From Cytophagales bacterium (GTDB lineage: Bacteria > Bacteroidota > Bacteroidia > Cytophagales > Spirosomataceae), in NCBI GenBank assembly GCA_004292855.1, contig RDXN01000063.1, positions 1-59,657 on the forward strand: a stretch of 59,657 nt of DNA, given 5' to 3'. The notes under the pieces are model-generated. The model saw only the letters and a program-made list of their open reading frames with translations. It had not been told where the DNA came from and did no database searches. A program made the position numbers and the translations under genes. This document shows, one piece after another, positions 8,914-17,261 of the stretch; position 1 is the stretch's first letter, and the number at the start of each line of letters is the position of its first letter.

Positions 8914-9022
8914 GACGTTGGATCGGTCCGCCGAAGCGGTTGGGTTTTGGACGTTGGATTGTAAAAGAAAGTCCAACGTCCAAAATCCAACCGCTTCGGC
9001 GGACCGATCCAACGTCTTACTT
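8908..9022. repeat. Long inverted repeat, 51-nt arms, 13-nt loop
   Basis: Arms 8908-8958 and 8972-9022 are complementary with a single mismatch. The left arm contains the TAA of the OmpA gene (8911-8913), and the right arm ends in the -7 box of ispE. Words in the arms (GACGTTGGAT, TTGGACGTTGGA) recur in the repeat at 43844-43908 and in the solitary arm at 16635-16652. A very stable hairpin in RNA is expected. Confidence 0.93.
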
Positions 9023-9025
9023 TTG
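9018..9025 (+). promoter_or_regulatory. TAnnTTTG box immediately before ispE
   Basis: TACTTTTG ends 4 nt before the ispE ATG at 9030. With the usual 6-8 nt to the start site, transcription would begin at or next to the ATG, giving a leaderless message. The -33 position would lie in the palindrome arm. Confidence 0.5.
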
Positions 9026-9029
9026 CACT

Positions 9030-9854
9030 ATGCTTGGCTTTCCGAATTGTAAAATCAACCTGGGGCTTCAGATTACCGAACGCCGTCCCGATGGCTACCA
9101 CAACTTAAACTCCTGCTTTTATCCGGTTGGCTGGTCCGATGTGGTGGAGGTAATCGAAGATCATTCGCTTACTGTTCCGGTACAGTTCACGGCTACCGGA
9201 ATCCCCATACCGGGCGATCCTGACCCAGCGAAAAATCTTTGTGTGAAGGCCTATCACGCACTCCGGGCCGATCATGACCTGCCGCCCGTGCGGATTCACC
9301 TGCACAAAATTGTGCCGATTGGCGCGGGCTTGGGGGGTGGCTCCGCCGATGCAGCCCTTGTACTCAAGCAACTTAACGGCCTGTTTGAATTGGGCCTGAG
9401 CCTTGCCCAACTCGAAAGCTACGCCCGCCCGCTCGGTGCCGACTGCGCCTTTTTTATTCAAAACCGCCCGATGTACTGCGTTCAAAAAGGCGACATGTTT
9501 GAGGAAATCAAGGTTGATCTAAGCGGCTACAGCATTCAGCTAATCTACCCCAATCTGGCTATCTCAACCGCCGAAGCCTACGCGGGTATCCGACCCCGCC
9601 AACCCGAAACACCCCTACGTGCGCTGCTCGAAGCCCCCATCGCGGGTTGGCGCGACCGCGTACACAACGACTTTGAAGACAGCCTGTTTCCTAAGTATCC
9701 AATTCTGGCCGACCTCAAAGCACAACTGTACGAGCAGGGGGCCGTTTACGCAGCTATGAGTGGGTCAGGTTCCACGGTATTCGGCATTTTTTCGGGCGAA
9801 CCGAACGGCGACGAGGCTTTCGGACGTTACACAGTCTGGCAAGGGAAATTATAA
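9030..9854 (+). CDS. ispE: 4-diphosphocytidyl-2-C-methyl-D-erythritol kinase
   Basis: 274 residues. GHMP kinase that phosphorylates the 2-hydroxyl of CDP-methylerythritol in the MEP isoprenoid pathway. Visible motifs are the opening PNCKINLGLQITERRPDGYHNL, the ATP-binding glycine-rich loop PIGAGLGGGSADAA (about 96-109), LGADCAFFI and the third motif MSGSGSTVFGIF near the end. The ATG at 9030 is used because family alignment begins there; the open frame upstream is translated palindrome. The stop overlaps the next ATG (TAATG), so it is probably co-transcribed with the oxidase subunit. Confidence 0.95.
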   Translation: MLGFPNCKINLGLQITERRPDGYHNLNSCFYPVGWSDVVEVIEDHSLTVPVQFTATGIPIPGDPDPAKNLCVKAYHALRADHDLPPVRIHLHKIVPIGAGLGGGSADAALVLKQLNGLFELGLSLAQLESYARPLGADCAFFIQNRPMYCVQKGDMFEEIKVDLSGYSIQLIYPNLAISTAEAYAGIRPRQPETPLRALLEAPIAGWRDRVHNDFEDSLFPKYPILADLKAQLYEQGAVYAAMSGSGSTVFGIFSGEPNGDEAFGRYTVWQGKL

Positions 9855-10459
9855 TGAGTAATTTACTTAAACGGCGGGAGCCGTTCCGGTTTATGGTTTG
9901 GTTGGGTATCGCAAGCAGCGTGTTGCTGTTCACGATATTGCTCGCCACCTACGTTGTCCGAAGCACCGGAACGGGTTGGGCCGAGGTTCGTTTGCCCAAC
10001 GTCTTTTTGATCAGCACCGTCGTTATTTTGCTCAGCAGCCTCTCGCTCCACAATGCCAATAACGCGTTCCGAACGGAGCGATTCGCGCAGTACCGCTCCA
10101 ACATGAGCGTCACGCTGATGCTTGGTATTTTATTCATCCTGCTGCAGGCCTGGGGTTGGCGGCAGATGGTCCTGGCGGGCGTCGGTTTGCAGGGCAACCC
10201 CGCCGGTGGATTCGTTTATATCCTGTCGGGGTTGCACCTGGTTCATATTCTGCTTGGTCTTATTTTTCTGATGGTCGCTCTGGCCGAAGCCATGCGCCGA
10301 CGCCACTACGTCGACTCGTTCGTATATAGTGTGAACCCGCCCAATCAGCTCAAATTAAAGCTTATTTCGCTATACTGGCACTTCGTTGATGTACTTTGGG
10401 TCGGCTTGTTCCTGTTTTTGCTCGTGCATCACGGCGTTGAGTGGAAGCTGCTGGGTTAG
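9854..10459 (+). CDS. Haem-copper oxidase subunit III
   Basis: 201 residues with five hydrophobic spans. The sequence SGLHLVHILLGLIFL and the C-terminal ISLYWHFVDVLWVGLFLFLL are the conserved helices of cytochrome c/quinol oxidase subunit III, which stabilises the catalytic subunit in the cytoplasmic membrane. The ATG shares its A with the ispE stop codon. Subunits I and II are not in the window, so this is either an extra copy or a separately located subunit. The end overlaps the convergent GMC gene by 4 nt. Confidence 0.88.
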   Translation: MSNLLKRREPFRFMVWLGIASSVLLFTILLATYVVRSTGTGWAEVRLPNVFLISTVVILLSSLSLHNANNAFRTERFAQYRSNMSVTLMLGILFILLQAWGWRQMVLAGVGLQGNPAGGFVYILSGLHLVHILLGLIFLMVALAEAMRRRHYVDSFVYSVNPPNQLKLKLISLYWHFVDVLWVGLFLFLLVHHGVEWKLLG

Positions 10460-12195
10460 ATATTTCCCTTCTTCATTTCCTTGACGGCATAGTCTGCGGC
10501 CCGCGCCGTAAACGCCATGTACGTGAGTGAGGGGTTCTGGCAAGCCGACGACGCCATAAACGAGCCGTCCGTGACGAACACATTTTTCACGGCGTGCATC
10601 TGATTAAACCCATTCAGGGCTGACGTTTTTGGATCGCGACCCATGCGACAAGTACCCATTTCGTGAATGCACGAGCCGGGGGGCGTTACGTCGAGCGCAT
10701 CGACGCCCTGCACGTTTTTCAGCCCTGAAGCCTCCATCATCTCAATGCCCGATGCCAGCATGTCTTTCCGCATGGCCATCTCGTTCGGGCCGAAGCTCGC
10801 GTTCACGTCGAGGGTGGGCATGCCCCACTTGTCGAGTTTTTGGCGGTTCAGGGTGACGGTGTTTTTGGCGTCGGGGAGTTGTTCGGCCCAAGACCCCAGG
10901 CGCATTTGCCAGTTGCCTGGCTCCGAAAGTTCCTCTTTCAAGCCCGCACCGAAGCCGGGCAGACTGCCGCCCCGCTGCCAACCGGCCCGGCTTGCTTCGC
11001 CTTGATACCCAAAGCCGCGCACGTAGTCTGTTCGCTGCTTCTGACCGGGGAGGTTGCGGAAACGCGGAATATAGATGCCATTGGCCCGCCGACCGTAGTA
11101 ATATTCGTCTTTAAGACCCTCGTACTCGCCCGTAAACCAGACTCCATAATGGTGGTCCATCAGGTACTTGCCGACCACACCACTGTCGTTGCCGAGGCCA
11201 TTCGGGAACCGCGACGAGGTGGAGTTGAGCAACAGGCCGGTGGTGCCTAGAGTCGAGGCATTTACGAATACGATGCGGGCGTAATACTCACGCACAGCCC
11301 CCGTGTTGCGGTCCTGTATGCGCACGCCCGTTGCCCGGTTTTTCTTATCGTCATACAGCACTTCGGTCACGATGGCGTCGGTCACGACGGAGAGCTTCCC
11401 CGTGGCTTTGGCCGCTGGCAACGTGGCCGACTGCGTGCTGAAATAACCACCATACGGACACCCCCAGTGGCATTTGTTACGGAACTGGCAACTCGCCCGC
11501 CCCACCGACGTGTGAATCCGTTGCGCCTGAGTCAGGTTGGCCGTGCGCCCGATAATCATTTTACGGTCCGACCAGTTTTTCTCGATAGCCCCTTTCATCG
11601 TTTTCTCCAGGCAGTACATGTCCATGGGCGGCAGAAACTTGCCATCGGGCAGTTGGGGCAGCTTTTCGAGCGAGCCACTGATCCCGGCAAACGTTTCAAC
11701 ATAATCGTACCAACGGGCCATTTCCACGTAGCGAACGGGCCAATCGGTGCCGAAGCCGTCGCGGGCGTTGGCTTCAAAATCCATCGCGCTGAACCGGTAG
11801 CTCTGTCGCCCCCACATGAGTGACCGCCCGCCGAGTTGATTGCCCCGGAACCAGTTGTACGGCTTTACCTGATTGTAGGGGCTGTCGAGGTCGTCGACCC
11901 ACAGATGTTTGGTCTCGTTATTATAAGCATACACGCCCGATTGAATGGGTTGCCGGTCGTGGGTGCCGGTCGAAATTGCGTTACGGAGCGGGTCATCCCA
12001 GGGGTTGTTCATGGAACCGGCATAGTCGGTTACGTGCTCGACGTGCTTGCCACGTTCGAGCATCAGCACGCGCAAGCCCTTCTCGGTCAGTTCTTTGGCG
12101 GCCCACCCGCCCGATATGCCCGACCCCACCACAATGGCGTCGTACCGGTTAATGGCGTTAGGAGCATCAGGGGCTGTTTTCAGGTTAAGATTCAT
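10456..12195 (-). CDS. GMC family FAD-dependent oxidoreductase
   Basis: 579 residues. A dinucleotide-binding motif, IVVGSGISGGWAAKELTEKGLRVLMLERG (split here: VVGSGISGG at ~22-30, ERG at ~45), marks the FAD site. The C-terminus carries the GMC signature with His in CIHEMGTCRMG and an Asn region ACQNPSLTYMAFTARAA. This resembles gluconate/fructose dehydrogenase-type flavoproteins of Bacteroidota that oxidise sugars or polyols. Cysteines in ASCQFRNKCHWGCPYG suggest a bound metal or disulfides. I took the ATG at 12195 because the longer frame only adds non-homologous residues. No small or cytochrome subunit is adjacent. Confidence 0.87.
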   Translation of the reverse strand: MNLNLKTAPDAPNAINRYDAIVVGSGISGGWAAKELTEKGLRVLMLERGKHVEHVTDYAGSMNNPWDDPLRNAISTGTHDRQPIQSGVYAYNNETKHLWVDDLDSPYNQVKPYNWFRGNQLGGRSLMWGRQSYRFSAMDFEANARDGFGTDWPVRYVEMARWYDYVETFAGISGSLEKLPQLPDGKFLPPMDMYCLEKTMKGAIEKNWSDRKMIIGRTANLTQAQRIHTSVGRASCQFRNKCHWGCPYGGYFSTQSATLPAAKATGKLSVVTDAIVTEVLYDDKKNRATGVRIQDRNTGAVREYYARIVFVNASTLGTTGLLLNSTSSRFPNGLGNDSGVVGKYLMDHHYGVWFTGEYEGLKDEYYYGRRANGIYIPRFRNLPGQKQRTDYVRGFGYQGEASRAGWQRGGSLPGFGAGLKEELSEPGNWQMRLGSWAEQLPDAKNTVTLNRQKLDKWGMPTLDVNASFGPNEMAMRKDMLASGIEMMEASGLKNVQGVDALDVTPPGSCIHEMGTCRMGRDPKTSALNGFNQMHAVKNVFVTDGSFMASSACQNPSLTYMAFTARAADYAVKEMKKGNI

Positions 12196-12222
12196 GTATT
12201 CGGTAGCTACGTGTTCGAAAAT

Positions 12223-12230
12223 CAAAGCTA
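12223..12230 (-). promoter_or_regulatory. TAnnTTTG box for the GMC oxidoreductase
   Basis: TAGCTTTG on the minus strand, 27 nt upstream of the ATG at 12195. It matches the Bacteroidota -7 consensus exactly. No -33 TTTG is evident. Confidence 0.5.
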
Positions 12231-12289
12231 CACGTATGGACGACATCTTGTCTGTTTGGGATCAGAAAATATGTCGTTTCCCCGAATCT

Positions 12290-13231
12290 TTAGCCTTTAA
12301 CAACTACAACCAACTTGCCTTTTGCGTGCCCGGTTTCGCTGTATTCGTGCGCCTGAGCCAGTTCGTCGAGAGTATACGTGCGATCAATCACCGATTTCAA
12401 GCGGCCTTCCTGCATCTGTTTGAGGAGCCAGTTCATGTCCTCTTTCGTGAACGAAAACATAATCGACTCCGCTTTTTGGCTCGTGAATGTTGTAACGACC
12501 TGTTCCAGAAATTGCTCTGGCGAGGGAGTCGTGGTTATGTAAACCCCTTTTTCGGTCAGAATACCCTTGCAGGCCTCAAATGAGCTTTTACCGACCGCAT
12601 CGAATACAACGTCGTACGTTTCGGGTAGTTTAGTGAAATCTGTTTGGGTATAGTCAATCACCTGATCGGCACCCAGTTCGCGGACAAGAGCCACGCCATC
12701 GGGGCCACAAACTGCCGTGATGTGGGCACCCTGAATCTTGGCGATCTGCACAGCATAGGTGCCTACGCCCCCGGCAGCCCCGTTGATGAGTACGCGGTCG
12801 TTGGGGCGCACATGCCCCTTGTTAAACAGGGCTTGCAGGGCGGTTCCGGCGGCAATGGGCATGGCTCCGGCCTGCACAAAGTCAATATCGTCGGGTAGTT
12901 TGACCAGATTCTTCTCGTTGGTCGCAACATACTCAGCATAGCCACCACCTTTTACGCCGAGAGCGGCCACCACGCGGTCGTTGGGTCGGAAATCGGTGAC
13001 CATGATGCCCACCTGTTCAACCACACCTGCACAATCACCACCCAGAATCTTGGGGAAATCATTCGACATAAACAGGCTCATGGCCCCGGACCGAATTTTG
13101 GTTTCGTAGGGATTAATGCCCGCAGCATAGACCCGGATGAGCACGTCGTGGGTATCGACTTCGGGGCGGGGCACGTTGCCCGCGTGTAGTTCGGCGGGTG
13201 AGCCGTATTGATTGATGATGGCAGCTTTCAT
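12290..13231 (-). CDS. NADP-dependent medium-chain oxidoreductase (zinc-independent quinone reductase type)
   Basis: 314 residues. MKAAIINQYGSPAEL starts the GroES-like domain, AGINPYETKIRSG and GGDCAGVVEQVG follow, and the Rossmann motif is GAAGGVGTYAVQIAK (around residue 150). The GHE and Cys zinc ligands of true alcohol dehydrogenases are absent, placing it with quinone oxidoreductase/QOR-like MDR proteins that reduce quinones or enones. The C-terminal TLDELAQAHEYSETGHAKGKLVVVV is family-typical. The start at 13231 is divergent from the DsbA-family gene, with a shared 79-nt spacer. Substrate unknown. Confidence 0.88.
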   Translation of the reverse strand: MKAAIINQYGSPAELHAGNVPRPEVDTHDVLIRVYAAGINPYETKIRSGAMSLFMSNDFPKILGGDCAGVVEQVGIMVTDFRPNDRVVAALGVKGGGYAEYVATNEKNLVKLPDDIDFVQAGAMPIAAGTALQALFNKGHVRPNDRVLINGAAGGVGTYAVQIAKIQGAHITAVCGPDGVALVRELGADQVIDYTQTDFTKLPETYDVVFDAVGKSSFEACKGILTEKGVYITTTPSPEQFLEQVVTTFTSQKAESIMFSFTKEDMNWLLKQMQEGRLKSVIDRTYTLDELAQAHEYSETGHAKGKLVVVVKG

Positions 13232-13310
13232 TTGGTTGAGTTTTCTTGTGTGTCTGGTAAACCCCTTGCTCAGTGGTTTTGTTGAGAGAGCATACACCCA
13301 AGCAACGCGT

Positions 13311-13943
13311 ATGAACGTAGAAATCTGGAGTGATGTGATGTGCCCCTTCTGCTACATTGGCAAGCGGAAATTTGAGGCCGCGCTCGACCAATTCCCACAC
13401 AAAGACCAAATCAACGTAATCTGGAAAAGCTTCCAGCTTAACCCCGACATGCCCACCGACCCCAGCCGGTCGGTGCTCGATTATCTGGCCGAGGTGAAAG
13501 GTATTCCATTGGCTCAGGCCGAACAGATGCACGACCACGTGACGGCAATGGCCCGCGAAGTTGGCCTCGAATACCATTTCGATAAAGCGGTGGTCGCTAA
13601 CTCGTTCGACGCGCACCGATTTATCCAACTAGCCAAGCAACACGGTCTGGGCGATGCCGCCGAGGAGCGCATTTTCCGGGCCTACTTCACCGAAGGGCGC
13701 AACACCGCCGATCACACTACCCTCACCGAATTGGGCACCGAGATTGGCCTAGATAAAATTGAGGTCGAAAAAATGCTTCAGACCGACGCCTTCACCGAGG
13801 CCGTGGAGCAGGATATTTACGAATCACGTCAAATTGGGGTGCGCGGAGTGCCGTTTTTTGTCATCAACCGCAAGTACGCCGTGTCGGGAGCGCAACCGCC
13901 CGAAACGTTTTTGGGTGCCCTGCAAACGGCTTGGGCCGAGTAG
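13311..13943 (+). CDS. DsbA family oxidoreductase, FrnE-like
   Basis: 210 residues. A thioredoxin fold with CPFC at 11-14 (SDVMCPFCYIGKRKFE) and a helical insertion, then RGVPFFVINRKYAVSGAQPPETF, which carries the cis-proline loop. The FrnE group are cytoplasmic two-cysteine disulfide isomerase or oxidoreductase proteins linked to oxidative stress. There is no signal peptide with the ATG at 13311; the longer frame would add a hydrophobic stretch but overlaps the divergent gene. Divergent pairing with a quinone-reductase-like gene suggests a redox-stress unit, by inference. Confidence 0.9.
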   Translation: MNVEIWSDVMCPFCYIGKRKFEAALDQFPHKDQINVIWKSFQLNPDMPTDPSRSVLDYLAEVKGIPLAQAEQMHDHVTAMAREVGLEYHFDKAVVANSFDAHRFIQLAKQHGLGDAAEERIFRAYFTEGRNTADHTTLTELGTEIGLDKIEVEKMLQTDAFTEAVEQDIYESRQIGVRGVPFFVINRKYAVSGAQPPETFLGALQTAWAE

Positions 13944-13944
13944 C

Positions 13945-14013
13945 GTAGCGTGGTTCTCCTGAACCGCGCATTCGCGTCAGCAACAAACACGCGGTTCAGG
14001 AGAACCACGCTAC
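13945..14013. repeat. Inverted repeat, 24-nt perfect arms
   Basis: Arms 13945-13968 and 13990-14013 are exact complements around a 21-nt loop. It fills the gap between two convergent genes (stops at 13943 and 14024), so it can work as a bidirectional terminator. A partial third copy of the word CCGCGTTAC follows at about 14019-14027. Confidence 0.92.
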
Positions 14014-14023
14014 AAAAACCGCG

Positions 14024-14683
14024 TTACAAAAACGGCAACATTTGCTCGGCCACAAACTGATTACCGAGGTCGTTCAGGTGAACGCGGTCGGTGGTGAGGA
14101 TACCCTGCGCTTTGCTGTCGGGGTTGTTTTTGAGGTTATAGTCAAGGAAAGCCTTCCGCAGGTCACAGAGCGGGAGGTTTTGTTTTTTGGCGAGGTCGCG
14201 AATCAGGTTGCTGTACTGATTCAGGTCGCCATCCTGCTCGTTGGAGTGGTCGGTTTTTTCGCCGATTACGGCGGGCGTGCAAAGAACGACTTTCGCGTTG
14301 GCGGCCTGTAGCCTGCGAATCAGGGCCTCGTAAAACTTCATGAACTTGTCGGGGTCGGTGCCGGTGCCGTAGGTGCGCTTGTGCCACACATCGTTCACGC
14401 CGATGTAGATGAACACTACATCGGGCTGTTTGGCCAGTACATCGTCGTCCATCCGCAGGAACAGATCATACACTTTATTGCCGCCGATGCCTGAACCAAT
14501 CAATTCGTAATCAGCGGCTTTGTTTTGTTTGGTGAGCAGGTCGTTGATGCGGGTGATGTAGCCGCCCGGCTTCGCTCCGGCAAACGTGATGGAGTCGCCA
14601 AAAAAGATGACGCGCTTAGGTTTAGCGGGTACGAGAGCCATACCAGCAAACAGTACGAGCAGGAGAGAGAAACGAGTAAGCAT
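14024..14683 (-). CDS. Exported SGNH/GDSL hydrolase
   Basis: 219 residues with a signal peptide (MLTRFSLLLVLFAGMALVPA). Block I is RVIFFGDSITFAG with the nucleophile S31. Block II Gly is in GSGIGGNKVYD, block III is GVNDVW, and block V DRVHLND supplies the catalytic Asp and His. These are the four SGNH invariant sites. Family members deacetylate or de-esterify carbohydrates. The start follows 13 nt after the gluconate-type permease stop, so the two probably form an operon: ester removal outside, uptake of a sugar acid inside. Confidence 0.9.
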   Translation of the reverse strand: MLTRFSLLLVLFAGMALVPAKPKRVIFFGDSITFAGAKPGGYITRINDLLTKQNKAADYELIGSGIGGNKVYDLFLRMDDDVLAKQPDVVFIYIGVNDVWHKRTYGTGTDPDKFMKFYEALIRRLQAANAKVVLCTPAVIGEKTDHSNEQDGDLNQYSNLIRDLAKKQNLPLCDLRKAFLDYNLKNNPDSKAQGILTTDRVHLNDLGNQFVAEQMLPFL

Positions 14684-14696
14684 TTGATTACAGGGT

Positions 14697-16061
14697 TTAA
14701 ATGATCGCACTCAAGGCTAACACACCCAACAGACCAACCACCGAAACAATGGTTTCCATCACCGTCCAGGTACGGAGTGTGTCGGGAATGCTGAGGTTAA
14801 AATACTCTTTGAAGAGCCAGAAACCGGGGTCGTTGATGTGCGAACACATCAGGCTTCCCGATCCAATGGCCAGCACCATCAGTTCGGGGTTAACATTCTG
14901 CGACTGAATCAGCGGCAAAATAATGCCTACCGTGGTTAGGCCCGCGACCGTTGCCGACCCTACACAAATGCGGATGAAACCCGCCATGCCCCAGCCCAGC
15001 AGCAGGGGCGGAATAGCCACGCCCGCCAGTAAACCACCAATATAGGTACTCGTGCCGCTGTCGGCAAAGATTTGCTTGAGGGCACCCGCCCCCGCAATCA
15101 CGAGCAAAATGGGCGAGGCCGCTTTAATGGCCTCTTCCAGTTCCTTCATCACCGATTTCATGGTCGGGCGTTTGCCATCGGCACCCCGGCGCAGGCCCAG
15201 CACCCAAATAGCTACCAGTACCGAAAGCAACATACCCATATACGGTTCGGCAACGAGTGTGAGCAGTTTACCGGCCAACGATGCTTTGTCCAGAACGGGT
15301 GTTTGGCCTTCAGGAGCCGTGAGCAAATAGGTTTTCAGTGGCCCAAATATCGTGAGCAGCACCACCGGCAACAGGGCCACCAGGAAGCTAATCCCCGCCC
15401 CCGGCAGGTCAGTAGTAGGGACTTCCTTGATGTTGAATAACTCCCGGTCGATTTTGGGCTGGAACCCGCCCAGCGTCTTGCCGAATATCGGCCCGGCCAC
15501 AATAATTGCCGGAATAGCCACCAGAATGCCGTAAAACAACGTCAGGCCAATTTTGGCGTTCAACTGCCCGGCAATGGCTGCGGGCGAGGGGTGCGGGGGC
15601 AAGTACCCATGTGCCACCGACAGGGCCGACAGCATCGGAATGGCCACGGTGAGCAGGGGCAACCGCGACGAGAACGTAATCGTGAAAATAAGCGGGGCAA
15701 CGATAATGAAGCCCGCGTTGTAGAACAGCGGGATGCCGATGATGAACCCCGCTAACGCCAACCCCCAGCGAATGTTTTTGATGCCGAACCAGCCAATCAG
15801 CACGTTGGTAATTTGGCGGGCGGCCCCGCTCTCGGCCACCAGTCGGCCGAGCATAGCCCCGAAGCCGATAATCAGAACCAGATCGCCCAGCGTCCCGCCA
15901 ATGCCGGTTTGGATGGACTTACCCACTGCCGACACGTCCATACCCGCAGCCAGGCCAATGGCCAGAGAAACCAGTACAAACGAGATAAACGTGTCGAGCT
16001 TGACATAAGCAATCAGAAACACGAGGGCCAGAATACCCAGCAGGGTTAGGAGAAGCGGCAT
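14697..16061 (-). CDS. Gluconate:H+ symporter family permease (GntP)
   Basis: 454 residues, almost wholly hydrophobic with about 12-14 membrane spans. Family-specific stretches are GIPLFYNAGFIIVAPL, VAHGYLPPHPSPAAIAG and GSGSLMCSHINDPGFWLFKEYF near the C-terminus, all conserved in GntP/GntT transporters. These carry gluconate or related sugar acids with protons. It lies upstream of an SGNH hydrolase in the same direction. A GMC oxidoreductase of gluconate-dehydrogenase type lies 2.5 kb away on the same strand, but a link is only suggestive. Confidence 0.92.
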   Translation of the reverse strand: MPLLLTLLGILALVFLIAYVKLDTFISFVLVSLAIGLAAGMDVSAVGKSIQTGIGGTLGDLVLIIGFGAMLGRLVAESGAARQITNVLIGWFGIKNIRWGLALAGFIIGIPLFYNAGFIIVAPLIFTITFSSRLPLLTVAIPMLSALSVAHGYLPPHPSPAAIAGQLNAKIGLTLFYGILVAIPAIIVAGPIFGKTLGGFQPKIDRELFNIKEVPTTDLPGAGISFLVALLPVVLLTIFGPLKTYLLTAPEGQTPVLDKASLAGKLLTLVAEPYMGMLLSVLVAIWVLGLRRGADGKRPTMKSVMKELEEAIKAASPILLVIAGAGALKQIFADSGTSTYIGGLLAGVAIPPLLLGWGMAGFIRICVGSATVAGLTTVGIILPLIQSQNVNPELMVLAIGSGSLMCSHINDPGFWLFKEYFNLSIPDTLRTWTVMETIVSVVGLLGVLALSAII

Positions 16062-16100
16062 AGTGATTTAGGCGGTTTCTGAAAAAAAGCGGGTTGCTGC

Positions 16101-16108
16101 CAAAACTA
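16101..16108 (-). promoter_or_regulatory. TAnnTTTG box for the gluconate permease operon
   Basis: TAGTTTTG on the minus strand, 39 nt upstream of the permease ATG at 16061. It is an exact -7 match without a clear -33 partner. Confidence 0.5.
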
Positions 16109-16211
16109 CTGTGGCAAGGTCTCAAGGAGCCATAACCAAAAACTCACTTTCTGAAACACTATGGATGCTTTTTTGTAGATAGGGGAGTGTTACCGATTAA
16201 CGACGACAATC

Positions 16212-16658
16212 ATGTTAGAGAAGTTAGAAGAAGTACGGGAAAATATATTTCGCTACTTGGAAGCGCGGATCGAGCTGTTCACACTCGAAACTCGTGGTAA
16301 GGTTGAGGAGGGCGTTGTACGGGCTATCCACGGCGTCATTTTGGGCTTTCTGGCTACCATCACGCTTATTTTTCTCTTGAGCTTGCTAGCCGCTTTTCTG
16401 AATCACCTGCTCGACAGTCGCTATCTGGGCTTCCTGATTGTGGCGGGTTTCTTTCTGATTTTGACCATTGTGTGGGTCGTAGCGAAGGACACGTTCATAG
16501 GGATGATTCGCGAGGCCGCATACAAAAGCATTAAGGCATCGCAGGAAAAAAAGGCCGAAGAGAAGTCGGAGGCTGTGCAGGATTTGATGAACCAAACCCG
16601 CAACACGATGAACCAACCGGGGCCATCCAGCAGTCAATATCCAACGTCCAACATCTAA
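16212..16658 (+). CDS. Phage holin family-like membrane protein
   Basis: 148 residues. An amphipathic N-terminal helix (LEEVRENIFRYLEARIELFTLETRGKVEEG) leads to two transmembrane helices at about 38-62 and 72-94, then a charged Lys/Glu tail. This is the layout of the small chromosomal proteins annotated as phage holin family (Holin-X-like) in Bacteroidota, which occur outside prophages, and no phage genes are near. The last residues (QYPTSNI and the stop) are encoded by a copy of the GGACGTTGGATATTG word found in the palindromes. A co-directional membrane protein gene follows after 39 nt. Confidence 0.75.
   Translation: MLEKLEEVRENIFRYLEARIELFTLETRGKVEEGVVRAIHGVILGFLATITLIFLLSLLAAFLNHLLDSRYLGFLIVAGFFLILTIVWVVAKDTFIGMIREAAYKSIKASQEKKAEEKSEAVQDLMNQTRNTMNQPGPSSSQYPTSNI
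16635..16652. repeat. Solitary arm of the GACGTTGGA repeat family
   Basis: CAATATCCAACGTCCAAC matches, in complement, the words of the palindromes at 8908-9022 and 43844-43908. No opposite arm is present. It overlaps the 3' end of the holin-like gene and helps form its stop. Confidence 0.6.
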
Positions 16659-16697
16659 CAAACCAATTTTTCACTAATTTAGACCTGACAAAAACCA

Positions 16698-17261
16698 ATG
16701 GAAGATCCAAAAGTGCTTTTTGCTGACACAACAGCCCGCCGGGCCGAACTGATGAAAGCGACAGAACGCTTTAAATCGTCGATCCAAAACAGCGTGGAGT
16801 CGATAAAGACCGACGCGACCGAAAACGGCAAGACAATTGCACTGGTAGCGGGTGTGGCCCTCGGCGTTTTTATCATCGCTAACGCTATTTTGCCTAAATC
16901 AGCAGAGTACCGATACGCCGAAAAATACGGCGAGCGCGACGATGAAGATGACTACGAAGCCCGGTATGCGTCTTACGAAGAATATGACGGCGACCAAGAT
17001 GATATGCAGGAAGCCCGCAATAAGTCGAAGCGTCAATTGGTTAAAGAGAATAAAGAAACGACTCGTAAGTCGGCATTGGGCGGTTTAATTGGGGGCTTGG
17101 TTACGTCGGTTCTGACGAACGTTGCCCGCGAACAACTGTCACATGTATTGGCCCGCGTCCGTAGCAATAATGCAATCAATCCAGGAGCATCGCCTTCCAC
17201 CACGGAGCAGTACCATCAGAAAGCACCCACGCAACCTGTTAGCTACGCTTCGCAGGTATAA
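16698..17261 (+). CDS. Hypothetical single-span membrane protein, companion of the holin-like gene
   Basis: 187 residues with no firm family. An N-terminal helix (RRAELMKATERFKSSIQNSVESIK) precedes one membrane span at about 47-67 (TIALVAGVALGVFIIANAILP). A strongly acidic, tyrosine-rich segment (about 73-107) is followed by a basic stretch and a second weakly hydrophobic segment around 127-140 (LGGLIGGLVTSVLTNVA). The neighbouring holin-like protein and 39-nt spacing suggest a joint role at the membrane. Its 3' end overlaps the proposed GGGP synthase start by 92 nt in another frame. Confidence 0.65.
   Translation: MEDPKVLFADTTARRAELMKATERFKSSIQNSVESIKTDATENGKTIALVAGVALGVFIIANAILPKSAEYRYAEKYGERDDEDDYEARYASYEEYDGDQDDMQEARNKSKRQLVKENKETTRKSALGGLIGGLVTSVLTNVAREQLSHVLARVRSNNAINPGASPSTTEQYHQKAPTQPVSYASQV

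Noticed and set aside
8940-9029. Longer ispE start upstream
   Set aside because: The extension translates the palindrome arm and is absent from the GHMP family N-terminus.
16212-17261. Prophage remnant suggested by the holin-like gene
   Set aside because: No lysin, tail, terminase, integrase or attachment repeats nearby; this holin family is chromosomal in many Bacteroidota.
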